Source of the DNA: Cyanobium sp. Cruz-8D1
Lineage (GTDB): Bacteria; Cyanobacteriota; Cyanobacteriia; PCC-6307; Cyanobiaceae
Assembly (NCBI RefSeq): GCF_024345975.1
Contig: NZ_JAGQCD010000002.1
Location: 160,363-224,362 of the forward strand
Length of the DNA: 64,000 bases
Direction of reading: 5' to 3'
Part shown: piece after piece, positions 8,894-18,158 of the stretch
How positions within the stretch are numbered: the stretch's first letter is position 1
How the letters are laid out: each line of letters starts with the position of its first letter
Notes under the pieces: model-generated
Databases searched by the model: none
Told to the model about the DNA's origin: nothing
What the model saw: only the letters and a program-made list of their open reading frames with translations
Made by a program: the position numbers and the translations under genes

Positions 8894-10215
8894 GGCGCTT
8901 CGGCCGCTGTCAGGGCCCGGGTGGCCCAGAACAGGGGCACACTCACGCCGATCAGCAGCAGGGCCCAGCTGCTGTTGGCGGTGTCGTTGAGCAGGGCGCC
9001 GACCAGGAAGGCGATCGACCCCACCAGCACGATGGCGGTGCTCCACGGGTGGCCCCAGGCCTTGAACGGCCGTGGCCGCTCCGGCTCCCGCCGGCGCAGC
9101 ACGAACAGGCAGACGATCCCCACCAGGTAGAGGCTCACGTAGAGGAACGCCGCCAGCCCGAGCAGGATCGTGAAGTCGCCGGCGAGCACCAGCAGGGCCG
9201 AGGCCAGGCTGGTGAGCACCAGGGCCACGGTGGGGGTGCCGCCCCGGTTGACCCGGTCGACCAAGGGGCTGAACAGCTTGTCGCGGCTGAGGCCGTAGAG
9301 GATGCGGGGGGCGCCCATGATCGAGGCGTTGATCAGGCCCGCCAGGGACACCAGGGCCAGGACGGTGATCGCCTGGCCGCCGAAGGCGCCGAACAGCAGG
9401 GCGGCCGCATCCGCCACCGGCAGGCTGGAGACGGCGATCACCTTCAGGGGCAGCACCCGCAGCAGGGCCAGGTTGAACAGGGTGTAGAGGACGATCACGG
9501 CCAGCACACCGCCGATCAGGGAGCGGGGCAGGTCCTCCTGGGGTTCGCTGAACTCCTCGGAGAAGTAGATGGGGCTGTGCCAGCCGTCGTAGGTGGTGAC
9601 GATCGCCTGCAGGGAGAACACCAGCGCCACCGCCAGACCCATCCAGCCCGCCGGGGTGGCCAGGGCCGTTGCAGGGGTGGAGATCGCCGCGCCGGCAGCG
9701 GCGCGGGTGTCGGGGCCGCCCAGCAGGAAGCAGGCCGCCACCACCGCCAGGAAGGCGAGCGCCTTGGCCAGGCTGAGCAGCTTCTGGCTGCCGCTGCCGG
9801 CCTCCACTCCCAGCAGCTGGATGAGGGTGAACAGGGCCACCACCGCCAGCCCCACCAGCTTCCCGGGCAACTCCAGGCCCGGCAGCAGGAACAGCGTGTA
9901 CTCGCCGATGGTGATCGCCACCCAGGCGATGCCGGTGCAGTGGCCGATCCAGTCCATCCAGCCCACGCTGAAGCCGGCGGCATCGCCGAAGCAGCGACGG
10001 GCGTAGACGTACCAGCCGCCGGCCAGGGGCAGGCTGGCCCCCAGCTCCGCCACGGCGATGGCGCCGAGCAGGGCATAGAGGCCGCCGGCCAGCCAGGCCG
10101 CCAACACCCAGGGGCCGCTGCCCAGCTGGGCGGCCACCAGGCCGGGGGTGCGCAAAATGCCGGCTCCGATGGTGCCACCCACCGCGCCGGCGATGCCGAA
10201 GGTCACCCCCAGCAC
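8890..10215 (-). CDS. APC-family amino acid permease
   Basis: 441-residue membrane protein with about 12 hydrophobic segments and the APC-superfamily N terminus GGTIGAGILRTPGLVAAQLG. Later hallmarks are ASLPLAGGWYVYARRCFGD and YDGWHSPIYFSEEF. Probably a secondary amino acid or amine transporter of the plasma membrane; substrate not predictable. The GTG used here may be too short: in-frame sense codons continue upstream toward the previous gene without another standard start. Same strand and 62 nt from the MpaB-like gene upstream; overlaps the ABC fusion gene downstream by 4 nt. Confidence 0.9.
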   Translation of the reverse strand: MLGVTFGIAGAVGGTIGAGILRTPGLVAAQLGSGPWVLAAWLAGGLYALLGAIAVAELGASLPLAGGWYVYARRCFGDAAGFSVGWMDWIGHCTGIAWVAITIGEYTLFLLPGLELPGKLVGLAVVALFTLIQLLGVEAGSGSQKLLSLAKALAFLAVVAACFLLGGPDTRAAAGAAISTPATALATPAGWMGLAVALVFSLQAIVTTYDGWHSPIYFSEEFSEPQEDLPRSLIGGVLAVIVLYTLFNLALLRVLPLKVIAVSSLPVADAAALLFGAFGGQAITVLALVSLAGLINASIMGAPRILYGLSRDKLFSPLVDRVNRGGTPTVALVLTSLASALLVLAGDFTILLGLAAFLYVSLYLVGIVCLFVLRRREPERPRPFKAWGHPWSTAIVLVGSIAFLVGALLNDTANSSWALLLIGVSVPLFWATRALTAAEAP

Positions 10216-10277
10216 GTTGAGCAGGCGGCCCGGCGACTCCAGCTCCGGGGAGACCGGATCGGGGGGAGCGGAGCGGG

Positions 10278-11342
10278 TCAGGAGGCGATCACCCGTTCCA
10301 GCAGGGCGTGGAGCTCGTCCAGTTCGTGGCGGCTCAGCAGCCAGTCCCCCTGCTGATCCTTGGTGACGCGGGCCTCGATGATCCAGCCGTCCTCCGTGCG
10401 CGCGATGGCGAAGTGGGGGGACTGCAAAGGGTCGACCATGGGCGGGCGGGAAAAAGACGGTACCTCTTGCTTAGCCAGATCCGCCAGTAACGGCGGTGGA
10501 CCCAGCTGCTCGAGCCGGAACGCGGCGCCGTAGCTGGGGGTGGGCTGCTGGGAATAGAAGCGGGCGGCGGCGGGCCGGCCCAGGCGGCGGCGGGCGCTGG
10601 CCACCAGGGCGGCGGCCCGGCTGCGGCCTCGCAGGGCCTGCAGCACCAGTGTCTGCAGCCAGTCGGGCGGGGTGCTCCAGCCCAGGGCCACGCAGGTCTG
10701 GCCATCCAGCAGGCCCAGCAGCCCCCGCCGCAGGGCGGGGCGCAGGGGTGCGGGCCAGTCGGCCAGCAGCATGGCCCGGGTGGCCTCGGCGATGCGCCGG
10801 TTGGTGGCGGCCGGGGCGAAGGCCTCCCGCTCCACCCGCTCGTTCAGGGCCAGCAGTGCCGCGAGGCTGTCCGGCAGGTTCGCGATCCCCATCCGTTCGC
10901 CCACCCCGCACCAGAAGCGGAACAGGTGCTCCTGCTCCAGGGGGGTCAGGGGCCGCCAGCCGTAGCGGGCCAGCCAGCGGATCGGCTCGGCCACGAAGGT
11001 GGAGAGCACATAGAGGAAATCGTCGTTGCTGATCGCGTAGTGGCCATGGATGCGGTTCATGCGCTCGATCACCGCGGCCCCGGCCGGGCTGCCGGGGCCA
11101 TGGCGCAGCAGTTCAGCCACCATCAGGCCCGTGTCGTCGTAACGCTTGCGCGGCCGGCGCTCGAACTCCCCGGTGCGGGCCAGCAGTCCGGAGATGGAGG
11201 GCACGCAGAAGGTCTTGAGCAGGGCCAGCTCCAGGGCCTGGGTGAGGTCCCAGGCAAACAGCTCGCCCGCCAGCCGATGGGCGGTGGCTTCGGCGGCCCG
11301 GAGGGTCGCGTCGGCGCCTGAGGAGTCGGTGGGGGAGGGCAT
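10278..11342 (-). CDS. MpaB/rubber-oxygenase-family protein (DUF2236)
   Basis: 354 residues with the DUF2236 (oxygenase MpaB/Lcp-like) pattern: paired helices with histidines (MNRIHGHYAISNDDFLYVLSTF), which in this superfamily approach a b-type heme, and KTFCVPSISGLLARTGEF near the N terminus. Members oxidise diverse substrates, so no substrate is proposed. On the minus strand upstream of the APC permease. It appears full length with an unremarkable ATG start. Confidence 0.8.
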   Translation of the reverse strand: MPSPTDSSGADATLRAAEATAHRLAGELFAWDLTQALELALLKTFCVPSISGLLARTGEFERRPRKRYDDTGLMVAELLRHGPGSPAGAAVIERMNRIHGHYAISNDDFLYVLSTFVAEPIRWLARYGWRPLTPLEQEHLFRFWCGVGERMGIANLPDSLAALLALNERVEREAFAPAATNRRIAEATRAMLLADWPAPLRPALRRGLLGLLDGQTCVALGWSTPPDWLQTLVLQALRGRSRAAALVASARRRLGRPAAARFYSQQPTPSYGAAFRLEQLGPPPLLADLAKQEVPSFSRPPMVDPLQSPHFAIARTEDGWIIEARVTKDQQGDWLLSRHELDELHALLERVIAS

Positions 11343-11352
11343 CGGGCAGGGA

Positions 11353-11714
11353 TCAGAAGCGGGAGCCGGGCTGCTGCAGGAACGCCAGCCCCTTGCTGGT
11401 ACTGGGCCGGCCGAGGACCCGGTTGCGATGGGGAAAGCGACCGAAGCGGGCGATCACGTCCAGGTGGCGGCGGGCGAAGTCGGCGGTGCGGGCGTCGGTG
11501 TGCTGCTCGAACAGGGGCAGGCCCAGCTCCTGCAGGGCCAGATCCTCACTGTGCATCAGGGGCATCAGCCAGAACGGCCGCCGCCCAGGGCCTGCTCGGT
11601 GAGCGCAGCGAAGCGTTCCCGCACGACCCGGTCGCCCTCGGGGCCGGGCCGGAACCAGGCGGAGGGGGGAATCTCTTCAAACCAGAAGTGCAGCACCTCC
11701 TCCGGGGTCGGCAT
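11353..11714 (-). pseudogene. DUF924-family gene with internal deletion and frameshift
   Basis: The 5' part reads MPTPEEVLHFWFEEIPPSA... and runs about 48 codons to a stop at EQALGGGRSG. The 3' part, in another frame, reads RPFWLMPLMHSEDLALQE... and ends HRNRVLGRPSTSKGLAFL. Together these are the two ends of a DUF924 protein (~180 residues in the family). The central ~70-80 residues, which include the LDQFPRN-type motif, are absent. The join lies in the GC-rich stretch around 11580-11590. Either a real deletion pseudogene or an assembly loss. Confidence 0.75.
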
Positions 11715-11717
11715 GGT

Positions 11718-11939
11718 TCAGGCGAGGAAACGGCTCAGAAGAAAGGGAAGCACCATCAGCAGCAGCGCCACGATCAGCAGGACGGCAAGGTTGCTGAGGC
11801 CGTAGGGGATCACCATCAGGAGCACCCCACAGCCCAGGGCTACCGCGTGGGCCTGCTTCTTGCCGTAGATCGCGTAACCCAGACCGACCGAGCTGATCAA
11901 CAGCGCCAACAGTTGGCCGAGGCTCGGATCACTGCGCAT
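11718..11939 (-). CDS. Small two-helix membrane protein
   Basis: 73 residues with two or three hydrophobic segments (LLALLISSVGLGYAIYG; LGCGVLLMVIPYGLSNL then LLIVALLLMVLPFLL). The length and layout look like a conserved cyanobacterial small membrane protein of unknown function. It ends 3 nt before the start of the degraded DUF924 gene, suggesting a former operon. Confidence 0.65.
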   Translation of the reverse strand: MRSDPSLGQLLALLISSVGLGYAIYGKKQAHAVALGCGVLLMVIPYGLSNLAVLLIVALLLMVLPFLLSRFLA

Positions 11940-12002
11940 GGATCCTGGCCTGAACCGACGGACCCCCCCATGCTGGGGCTCCCAACGCTGTCCTGCCCAC
12001 CC

Positions 12003-12761
12003 ATGACCCACCTGGTGGTGCTCCAGCACCTGGAGCGGGAAGGCCCGGGTCGCTTCGCCGAGGAGGTGAGCCGCCGGGGCTGGACGCTGACGGTGTGCCG
12101 GCCCGACCGGGGGGAGCCCCTGCCCCGGCTTGGCCCCGACCAGGCCCTGCTGGTGCTGGGCGGACCGATGGGCGTCGCTGACATCGGCTCGCCGTCGTTC
12201 CCCTGGCTGGCGGGGGAGGTGGCCCTGCTGCGGGAGTGCCTGGCGTGCGAGCGCCCGGTGATCGGCCTGTGCCTGGGGGCCCAGCTGCTGGCCGTCGCCG
12301 CCGGCGGCCAGGTGGTGCCGCTGATGGCGGGGGAGCCCCCCGTGCGCGCCTACGAGGTGGGCTGGGGACCGGTGACCTGGACCCGGGCGCAGGGGCAGGA
12401 ACCGGTGCTCGCCGGGCTCGGGGATGCCATACCGGTGTTGCATTGGCACGGCGATCGGATCCGGCTGCCCGCCGCGGCCACCCTGCTGGGGTCAACGCCC
12501 CTTTGCGCCGAGCAGCTGTTCCGGATCGGCCACCACGCCCATGGGCTCCAGTTCCACGTGGAGGTGACGGACGCCGCCCTGCAGACCTGGCTCGATGAGG
12601 ACGGCGACTACGTGCGGTTGGCGCTCGGGCCGGACGGGGTCGAGCAGGTGCGGGCCGGCCAGGCCCGCTGGGGGGAGCAGGGGGAGCGCCAGGGGCGACG
12701 GCTGATCAACAACCTGCTGGATCGGGCCAGTGCCCTGCTGGGGGGCTATCCCCTGCTGTGA
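12003..12761 (+). CDS. Class I glutamine amidotransferase-like protein
   Basis: About 252 residues, cytoplasmic, of the GMP-synthase glutaminase-like class. The nucleophile elbow is GLCLGAQ (Cys near residue 88) and the catalytic His-Glu is in LQFHVEV. An early VLGGPMGV segment fits the oxyanion-strand region. Stand-alone members hydrolyse glutamine or act as gamma-glutamyl hydrolases; the substrate is unknown. The ATG at 12003 gives MTHLVVLQHLE, the usual family start; an ATG 33 nt upstream is also possible. The 3' end overlaps the convergent cnaT-like gene by 56 nt. Confidence 0.85.
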   Translation: MTHLVVLQHLEREGPGRFAEEVSRRGWTLTVCRPDRGEPLPRLGPDQALLVLGGPMGVADIGSPSFPWLAGEVALLRECLACERPVIGLCLGAQLLAVAAGGQVVPLMAGEPPVRAYEVGWGPVTWTRAQGQEPVLAGLGDAIPVLHWHGDRIRLPAAATLLGSTPLCAEQLFRIGHHAHGLQFHVEVTDAALQTWLDEDGDYVRLALGPDGVEQVRAGQARWGEQGERQGRRLINNLLDRASALLGGYPLL

Positions 12762-13869
12762 GCGCGAGCCCGTCGGCCAGTTGGCGGCGCCGCTGCTCCA
12801 CCGCCCCATCCTCCAGCAGCCGCTCCGCCAGGGTCAGCCCCGCCTGGAGGCTCTCGCTGATTCCGGCCCGCCAGAGCAGGAAGCCAGCGTTCCAGATCAG
12901 CCCCGCCGCCAGGGGCCCCGAGGCGGCCAGGGCCTCCCGGGCCTGGCCCTGCCACTGCGCCACGCTCTCCAGCGGCACCTCGGGCGCCCCCAGGCCGTGG
13001 TCGCGGGCCCGCAGGATCAGCCGTTCAGAGTCTCCCCCCGCTCCCGCCTGGCGGTGGGAGGCGATGGCCACCCGGTTGGTGGGCAGTTCCACGCCCCCCT
13101 CCATCCCCTTGATCAGCAGCAGTTCGTGCTGGCCGGTGGCGGCGAGCGCCTCGCGGGCCAGCCGTTCGGTGGGGGCATGGACGAAGCCGCTGACCTGCAG
13201 ATGGGGCCCGTCGTGGCAGCTCCACAGCAATTCGAGGGTGGCGATCGGCGGGCGCTTGCCGATCTGCTCCCGCACCGGCACCAGCCGCTCGGCGGCCGGG
13301 AAGTGCGCCGGCTGGTGCATCAGGGCCAGCCCTTCCTGGGCGAAGCGGCGGTTCACCGCGCTCCAGGCCAGGCCGCGGCGGTCAAGGTCGAGGGCGGCCA
13401 GGGCCTCGGCCGTGGTGAAGCCGTACTTCACGGGCATCGGGCCGCCGCCATGCAGCACCACCCCGACGCCGGCCGTCACCAGCAGCAGGGCCACCAGGGG
13501 CAGCAGCGGGGCGGAACGGCTGCGGCCATCGAAGGGCACCCCGAAACTGAGCACCCGCCGCGGCGTCGTCGCCAGCCGGGGTCCCCGCTGCCGGTAGCTG
13601 TCCAGCAGGCCGGCCAGCTCCTGGGGCTCAGGACGCCGCAGGCGATGGGCGATCAGGAAGGCACCCGCCTGGGCGTCCGTGCAGCGACCGTTGAGCAGGA
13701 GATCGAGGGCTTCGCTGGCCTCGGCCCGGCTCAGGGCCCGGCCGCTGCGTTCGCCGCTGCCCAGGGCGGCGATCAGCTCGCGGCAGCGGCAGCGGTCGGG
13801 CCCCAGGGCGTCCCCGTGCTGCTGACGCCGCTGCGGTGTCCATTCGCCCCCCGGGCTCAGCGTCGACAT
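12706..13869 (-). CDS. CnaT-like anthranilate phosphoribosyltransferase-family protein (copy 2)
   Basis: 387 residues, clearly paralogous to the protein at 3191-4300: shared QAGAFLIAHRLRRPEPQEL, FGVPFDGRSRSAPLLPLVALLL, VVLHGGGPMPVKYG and IGKRPPIATLELLW. The ATG at 13869 fits the paralogue alignment better than the upstream in-frame start at 13923. It is divergent from the CbiX-like/cobA operon, just as copy 1 is divergent from nirA, so both copies sit opposite genes of nitrite reduction or its siroheme cofactor. A regulatory or cofactor-linked role in nitrate assimilation is inferred. Confidence 0.8.
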   Translation of the reverse strand: MSTLSPGGEWTPQRRQQHGDALGPDRCRCRELIAALGSGERSGRALSRAEASEALDLLLNGRCTDAQAGAFLIAHRLRRPEPQELAGLLDSYRQRGPRLATTPRRVLSFGVPFDGRSRSAPLLPLVALLLVTAGVGVVLHGGGPMPVKYGFTTAEALAALDLDRRGLAWSAVNRRFAQEGLALMHQPAHFPAAERLVPVREQIGKRPPIATLELLWSCHDGPHLQVSGFVHAPTERLAREALAATGQHELLLIKGMEGGVELPTNRVAIASHRQAGAGGDSERLILRARDHGLGAPEVPLESVAQWQGQAREALAASGPLAAGLIWNAGFLLWRAGISESLQAGLTLAERLLEDGAVEQRRRQLADGLALTAGDSPPAGHWPDPAGC

Positions 13870-13909
13870 GCGCGGCGGCCTCCATAGGGTGATCCCTAGG
13901 CTGAGGGGT
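13870..13909. promoter_or_regulatory. 40-nt divergent gap between cnaT-like copy 2 and the siroheme operon
   Basis: This very short divergent region must carry both promoters or share them with coding sequence. It holds a small perfect dyad TAGGG-TGAT-CCCTA (13885-13898). No GTA-N8-TAC NtcA site was seen. Confidence 0.3.
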
Positions 13910-14557
13910 ATGCGCCGGATCATCGCAAGCCCCCTTCTGCTGGTGGTGCATGGCCGTGCCGGTGGCCTGATCCCCGCCGAACTGCAGGACCTGGCCCGTC
14001 AGCTGGAAGAGGGTCGTGGGGCGCCTGTGGGACTGGAAGCGCTCACCGCAGGCGAACCCCCGGCCCTGCCGGCCAGCAGCAGCGCAACCCCCCTGCTGCT
14101 GGTGCCCCTGTTCCTCCTGCCCGGCAGCCATGTGCGCCGGGACGTGCCGCGGATCGCCGCCCGTTGCCGCCAGTGCGGGCCGTTGCGGAGCCTGCCGTTT
14201 CTGGGCTCCTGGCCCGCCTGGCAGGGGGCCCTGGCCGCCGAGCTGGCGGCCCTGAAGGCGCCGGCTGACGCGCCCGCAGGGGATGGGCCCTGGCTGTTGC
14301 ATCACCCCCTGGAGGGGCCGCTGGGGGCGGCGTTCCTGGCCCACCTCGAGGCTGTCACCGGTGGCCGCTGCCGCGCCACTCCATACACTGCCCCCAACCC
14401 CGCGGACGCTCCGCTGCCCCTGCCTGGCCCCGCCCTGCCCCTGGCCCTGGCGGCCAACCGGCTCACCGACGCCCTGCCGTCGCCGCTGGGCGTGCCGTTG
14501 CTGCAGCGGCCCCGGTTCCGGGCCGTGCTGCTGGAGGCGCTGATGGCGCTGCCATGA
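13910..14557 (+). CDS. CbiX/SirB-like sirohydrochlorin chelatase family protein
   Basis: 215 residues with the N-terminal CbiX strand LLLVVHGRAGG and PLLLVPLFLLPGSHVRRDVPRIAARC, which supplies the second conserved histidine. Family members insert Fe2+ or Co2+ into sirohydrochlorin, the last step to siroheme. The next gene, cobA, overlaps its stop by 4 nt, so the two form a siroheme module serving NirA. The C-terminal half is divergent from well-known SirB proteins, so the precise activity is inferred. The ATG at 13910 is preceded by GAGGGGT. Confidence 0.7.
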   Translation: MRRIIASPLLLVVHGRAGGLIPAELQDLARQLEEGRGAPVGLEALTAGEPPALPASSSATPLLLVPLFLLPGSHVRRDVPRIAARCRQCGPLRSLPFLGSWPAWQGALAAELAALKAPADAPAGDGPWLLHHPLEGPLGAAFLAHLEAVTGGRCRATPYTAPNPADAPLPLPGPALPLALAANRLTDALPSPLGVPLLQRPRFRAVLLEALMALP

Positions 14558-15363
14558 CGGACGCGACCCTGGCCCCGGTGGCGAACGACGGCCCCGGGAC
14601 GGTGTATCTGGTGGGGGCCGGCCCCGGCGATCCCGACCTGCTCACCCTGCGGGCCCACCGGCTGCTGCAGCAGTGCGACGCCCTCGTCTACGACTCCCTG
14701 GTGCCCACCGCCCTGCTGGATCTGGTGCCAGAGGGGTGCGAGCGCCATTTCGTGGGCAAGCGCCGCGGCCACCATTCGGTGCCCCAGCCCAGCACCAACG
14801 CCGTGCTGCGCGAACTGGCCGGCCGCCGCAGGCTGATCGTGCGCCTCAAGGGCGGCGATCCGTTCCTGTTCGGCCGCGGCGGTGAGGAGGCGGCGCACCT
14901 GGCGGCCCATGGGATCCCGGTGCAGGTGGTGCCCGGGGTCACGGCCGGCATCGCCGCCCCCGCCTACGCCGGCATTCCGGTCACCCACCGGCGGGCGGGT
15001 TCGAGCGTCACCTTCGTGACGGGCCATGAGGAGATCGACAAGCGCCGTCCAGGCGTCGACTGGCGCGGCCTGGCCCGCAGCAGCGACGGCCTGGTGATCT
15101 ACATGGGCCTGCACAACCTGCGCCACATCATCGCGGAGCTGATCGCCGGGGGCCTGCCGCCAACCACCCCCGCCGCCGTGATCCAGCAGGGCACCGTGCG
15201 GGGCCAGCGGCAGCTGGTGGCCACCCTGGCCGTGCTGGCCGACCGGGTGGAGGCCGAGGCGTTCGCCTCGCCATCGATCGTGGTGGTGGGCGCGGTGGTG
15301 GAGGAGCGGGTGCCGTCCTGTGCGCCGTCGCCCGCCGATGTGGCGATGCCGATCCCCTTCTGA
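14554..15363 (+). CDS. cobA: Uroporphyrinogen-III C-methyltransferase
   Basis: Cytoplasmic SAM-dependent enzyme that methylates uroporphyrinogen III at C2 and C7 to precorrin-2, the branch point to siroheme and cobalamin. 269 residues, with all family landmarks: [55 protein letters not shown] and YMGLHNL. It is single-domain, without the CysG dehydrogenase/chelatase part. Overlaps the CbiX-like gene by 4 nt and precedes moaC, so siroheme and molybdenum cofactor genes are linked here. Confidence 0.95.
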   Translation: MTDATLAPVANDGPGTVYLVGAGPGDPDLLTLRAHRLLQQCDALVYDSLVPTALLDLVPEGCERHFVGKRRGHHSVPQPSTNAVLRELAGRRRLIVRLKGGDPFLFGRGGEEAAHLAAHGIPVQVVPGVTAGIAAPAYAGIPVTHRRAGSSVTFVTGHEEIDKRRPGVDWRGLARSSDGLVIYMGLHNLRHIIAELIAGGLPPTTPAAVIQQGTVRGQRQLVATLAVLADRVEAEAFASPSIVVVGAVVEERVPSCAPSPADVAMPIPF

Positions 15364-15422
15364 GCCACCCCAGCCGGGACGGGCGCCATGCTGGTGCCTT
15401 GCCCGATCCCATCAGCCCCGGC

Positions 15423-15938
15423 ATGAGCCAGCCAGGCCTTTCCCATCTCAACGCCGCCGGTCAGGTGCACATGGTGGAGGTGGGCGACCGGCCCGCCAGC
15501 GACCGCCGCGCCGTGGCCGAGGGCCACATCACCATGGTGCCCGAGGTGCTGGCCCTGGTGCTGGAGGGTCGGGCGGCCAAGGGGGACGTGCTGGCGGTGG
15601 CCCGGGTGGCGGCGATCCAGGGCGCCAAGCGCACCTGGGAGCTGATCCCCCTGTGCCACCCGATCGCCCTCACGGGCCTGGAGGTGCTGATCGAGCCCAG
15701 CGCCGATGGCAGCGGCCTGCGGCTGCAGGCCAGCGCCCGCACCAACGGATCCACCGGCGTGGAGATGGAGGCGCTGACGGCGGTGCAGGTGGGCCTGCTG
15801 ACCCTCTACGACATGGTCAAGTCGGCCGATCCAGCCATGACCATCGGCCCGGTGCGGCTGTTGCGCAAGGAAGGGGGGCGCCGGGGCCCTTGGGTGTACC
15901 CCGATGCCCAGGGTCCAGCCGGTGAGTCCGATGGCTGA
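15423..15938 (+). CDS. moaC: Cyclic pyranopterin monophosphate synthase MoaC
   Basis: Second enzyme of molybdenum cofactor synthesis; makes cPMP from the MoaA product. The protein (171 residues) shows [43 protein letters not shown] and [11 protein letters not shown], containing the catalytic Lys and conserved His/Asp. The ATG giving [10 protein letters not shown] was preferred to one 24 nt upstream. The 3' end overlaps moeA by 8 nt. moaA is not in the window. Confidence 0.95.
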   Translation: MSQPGLSHLNAAGQVHMVEVGDRPASDRRAVAEGHITMVPEVLALVLEGRAAKGDVLAVARVAAIQGAKRTWELIPLCHPIALTGLEVLIEPSADGSGLRLQASARTNGSTGVEMEALTAVQVGLLTLYDMVKSADPAMTIGPVRLLRKEGGRRGPWVYPDAQGPAGESDG

Positions 15939-17172
15939 GCCGTTCCCCCGCGAAGGCCTGCCCCTGGAGGAGGCGCGCCGCTTGGTGCTGGCGGCGCTCA
16001 CGCCGCTGGCGGGCCGTGAGCGGCTGCCCCTTGCGCAGTGCCTGGGCCGGGTGAGCGCCGAGCCGGTGCGGGCTCCCGAGGCCGTGCCGGGATTCCGGGC
16101 CTCGATCATGGATGGTTATGCCATCGCCGAAGCCGAGCCCCCCGGCGCGGGCCGCCGCTGGCGTCTGGTGGGCCGTTCCGCCCCCGGGGCCCCCTACGGA
16201 ACGGTGCTGGTGGCGGGGGAAGCGATCCGGATCCTCACCGGCGCCCCCCTGCCGGAGGGGGCCCAGCGGGTGCTGCCCCAGGAGCTGGTGACCCCCGATC
16301 CTGGCGCCGACAGCCTGGTGCTCACCGGGGAGGCGGGGCCCAACCCCTGGATCCGCGCCCCTGAGGAGGAGGCTGCCGCCGGCGACGCATTGCTGCTCGC
16401 CGGCGTGCGCCTGGGGCCTGCTGCCCTGGGTCGGCTCGCCAGCTGCGGTGTGGCGACGCTGCTGGTGAGCGCCCAGCCCCGGCTGGGGCTGCTGATCAGC
16501 GGTGATGAGCTGGTGGCGGCCGGCGCGGCGCGGGGGCCGGGCCAGATCTGGGAGAGCAACGGCACCCTGCTGCGGGCCCTGCTGGCGCGGCTCGGCTATC
16601 CCGTCACCGAGCAGCGGGTGGTGGCCGACGATCCGGCCGCCCTGCATCGGGCGCTGCTGGAGCTGGCCAGCGGCTGCGACGTGGTGGTGAGCACTGGCGG
16701 GGTGTCGGCCGGAGACAGCGACTGGATCCGGCCCCTGCTGGCCGAGCTGGGGGAGGTGGGCTTCTGGAAGTTGTTCCTCAAGCCCGGCCGACCCTTCGCC
16801 TTCGGGCGGCTGGGGCCGCGGCCCTTCTTCGGCCTGCCCGGCAACCCGGTGGCCGCGGCGATCACGGCCCTGCAGCTGCTGTGGCCGGCCCTGCAACGGC
16901 TGGAGGGGGGCGAGGTGCTGCTGCTGCCGCGGCTGAAGGTGCGTCTGGCGGCGGCGCTGAAACGGGGTGCCGGCCGGCCCGAACTGGCCCGGGCCCGCTT
17001 GCAGGTGGATGGCGACGGTGTCCTGCTGGCGCTGGTGGAGGGGAGCCAGGCTTCCTCCCGCCTCGGTTCGCTGCAGGGGGCCGATCTGCTGCTGGAGATC
17101 CCCGCCGAGGCGGGTGCCCTGGAGGCCGGCGCGGAGCTGTGGGCCCAGCTGCTGCGGCTGCCCCTGCTCTGA
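15931..17172 (+). CDS. moeA: Molybdopterin molybdenumtransferase MoeA
   Basis: Inserts molybdate into adenylylated molybdopterin to finish the cofactor. About 413 residues with the MoeA hallmarks [14 protein letters not shown] (domain I), [28 protein letters not shown] and [19 protein letters not shown] (MoCF-binding fold), then [12 protein letters not shown]. The ATG at 15931, inside the end of moaC, gives [15 protein letters not shown], the expected start. Translationally coupled with moaC. Confidence 0.95.
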   Translation: MAEPFPREGLPLEEARRLVLAALTPLAGRERLPLAQCLGRVSAEPVRAPEAVPGFRASIMDGYAIAEAEPPGAGRRWRLVGRSAPGAPYGTVLVAGEAIRILTGAPLPEGAQRVLPQELVTPDPGADSLVLTGEAGPNPWIRAPEEEAAAGDALLLAGVRLGPAALGRLASCGVATLLVSAQPRLGLLISGDELVAAGAARGPGQIWESNGTLLRALLARLGYPVTEQRVVADDPAALHRALLELASGCDVVVSTGGVSAGDSDWIRPLLAELGEVGFWKLFLKPGRPFAFGRLGPRPFFGLPGNPVAAAITALQLLWPALQRLEGGEVLLLPRLKVRLAAALKRGAGRPELARARLQVDGDGVLLALVEGSQASSRLGSLQGADLLLEIPAEAGALEAGAELWAQLLRLPLL

Positions 17173-17173
17173 G

Positions 17174-17755
17174 TCAGGGCGTGCCGTCGCCGGCGGGCCT
17201 GGGGGCGGGGATCGGGGCGCTCAGGCCGTCGATGCTGCGGCGGTTCTTGCGCTGCCAGTAGCGCTCCAGGCCCTCGGGCCCCTTGCGGCGGGCCCAGCTG
17301 TCGAGGGCGGTGCGATCCCCCCCGTAGGCGTACGTGGGCACCGCCATGCCGCAGGAGGTCTGGACCCGTTCGATGGCCAGATCAAAGATCTGGCGAGCGC
17401 CGGCCAGGGGCTCGAACAGGCCGTAGAGCGCCGCCCAGCCGTCCTCGCCGCACTCCTCGCCGTACTGGATGGTGCGGGCAGTGCCGTAGAGCCGCAGGAT
17501 CTGGGGCGGGCCCTCGAAGGCGCAGAACATCAGGGTCATGCGCGGGAACGCCTGCACGTGGGCGGCGGTTTCGTTGCCGCTGCCGGTGAGGTTGAGCCAG
17601 ATCACGCGGCGCTCATCGAGCACCCGCAGCGCATCCCGCCCCTTGGGGGACACGTTGACCGTGCTGTCCGCGGTGGCGGTGCCGACGAAGAAGAGCTTCT
17701 GGGTGGCGATGAAGGCGATGTGGTCGGCCGTGAGGGCGTCGCTGGACTGGCCCAT
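17174..17755 (-). CDS. Pyridoxamine 5'-phosphate oxidase-family flavoprotein
   Basis: 193 residues of the FMN-binding split-barrel (PNPOx-like) superfamily: FIATQKLFFVGTATADSTVNVSPKGRDALRVLDERRVIWLNLTGSGNET, then QILRLYGTARTI. The C-terminal region (YAYGGDRTALDSWARRKGPEGLERYWQRKN) is typical of a cyanobacterial subgroup of unknown substrate. The chosen ATG yields MGQSSDALTADH; the frame is open far upstream, but that sequence is not protein-like. Convergent with moeA, 1 nt apart. Confidence 0.85.
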   Translation of the reverse strand: MGQSSDALTADHIAFIATQKLFFVGTATADSTVNVSPKGRDALRVLDERRVIWLNLTGSGNETAAHVQAFPRMTLMFCAFEGPPQILRLYGTARTIQYGEECGEDGWAALYGLFEPLAGARQIFDLAIERVQTSCGMAVPTYAYGGDRTALDSWARRKGPEGLERYWQRKNRRSIDGLSAPIPAPRPAGDGTP

Positions 17756-17927
17756 GGGACGGGGGCAGGTGGTGGTGGAAGAGATCCTCCGGCAGCTTCC
17801 GGGCTGGTGCGGGCGGCCCAGCCCATGGATCACAAGGAACCGGCCGCTCCAGCTGGCCGCCGGGAGGTCCCCCAGGGACGACCGGTGCCATGCTGACCCC
17901 AGAGTCTGACGTCCGAGTGGCGAGACC

Positions 17928-18158
17928 ATGAAAGTGACCGTTGAGCTTTCAGAGAAAGAGATGGCTGAAATCCTTGATCTCACCGGCGAGCGGAAGAAGG
18001 GCCCCGCCATCCGACGGCTTATGGAGGAAGCGTTGCAGCTTCGCCGCCGCGCCTTGATCGCCCAAAGGTTCATCAGCGGCGCGTGGGGCGTCGAACTGGA
18101 AACCTTCGAGGCTGACCAGGAGCGCGACTGCCAGCGCGATCTGGGGCTGGCCCCATGA
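17928..18158 (+). CDS. VapB-type antitoxin
   Basis: 76-residue protein starting MKVTVELSEKEMAEILDLTGERKKGPAIRRLMEE, with a ribbon-helix-helix-like DNA-binding N terminus and an acidic tail of the kind that usually blocks a toxin. Its stop overlaps the PIN-domain toxin start (ATGA), the usual layout of a VapBC pair. The pair would autoregulate from a promoter in the 170-nt gap upstream. Confidence 0.85.
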   Translation: MKVTVELSEKEMAEILDLTGERKKGPAIRRLMEEALQLRRRALIAQRFISGAWGVELETFEADQERDCQRDLGLAP

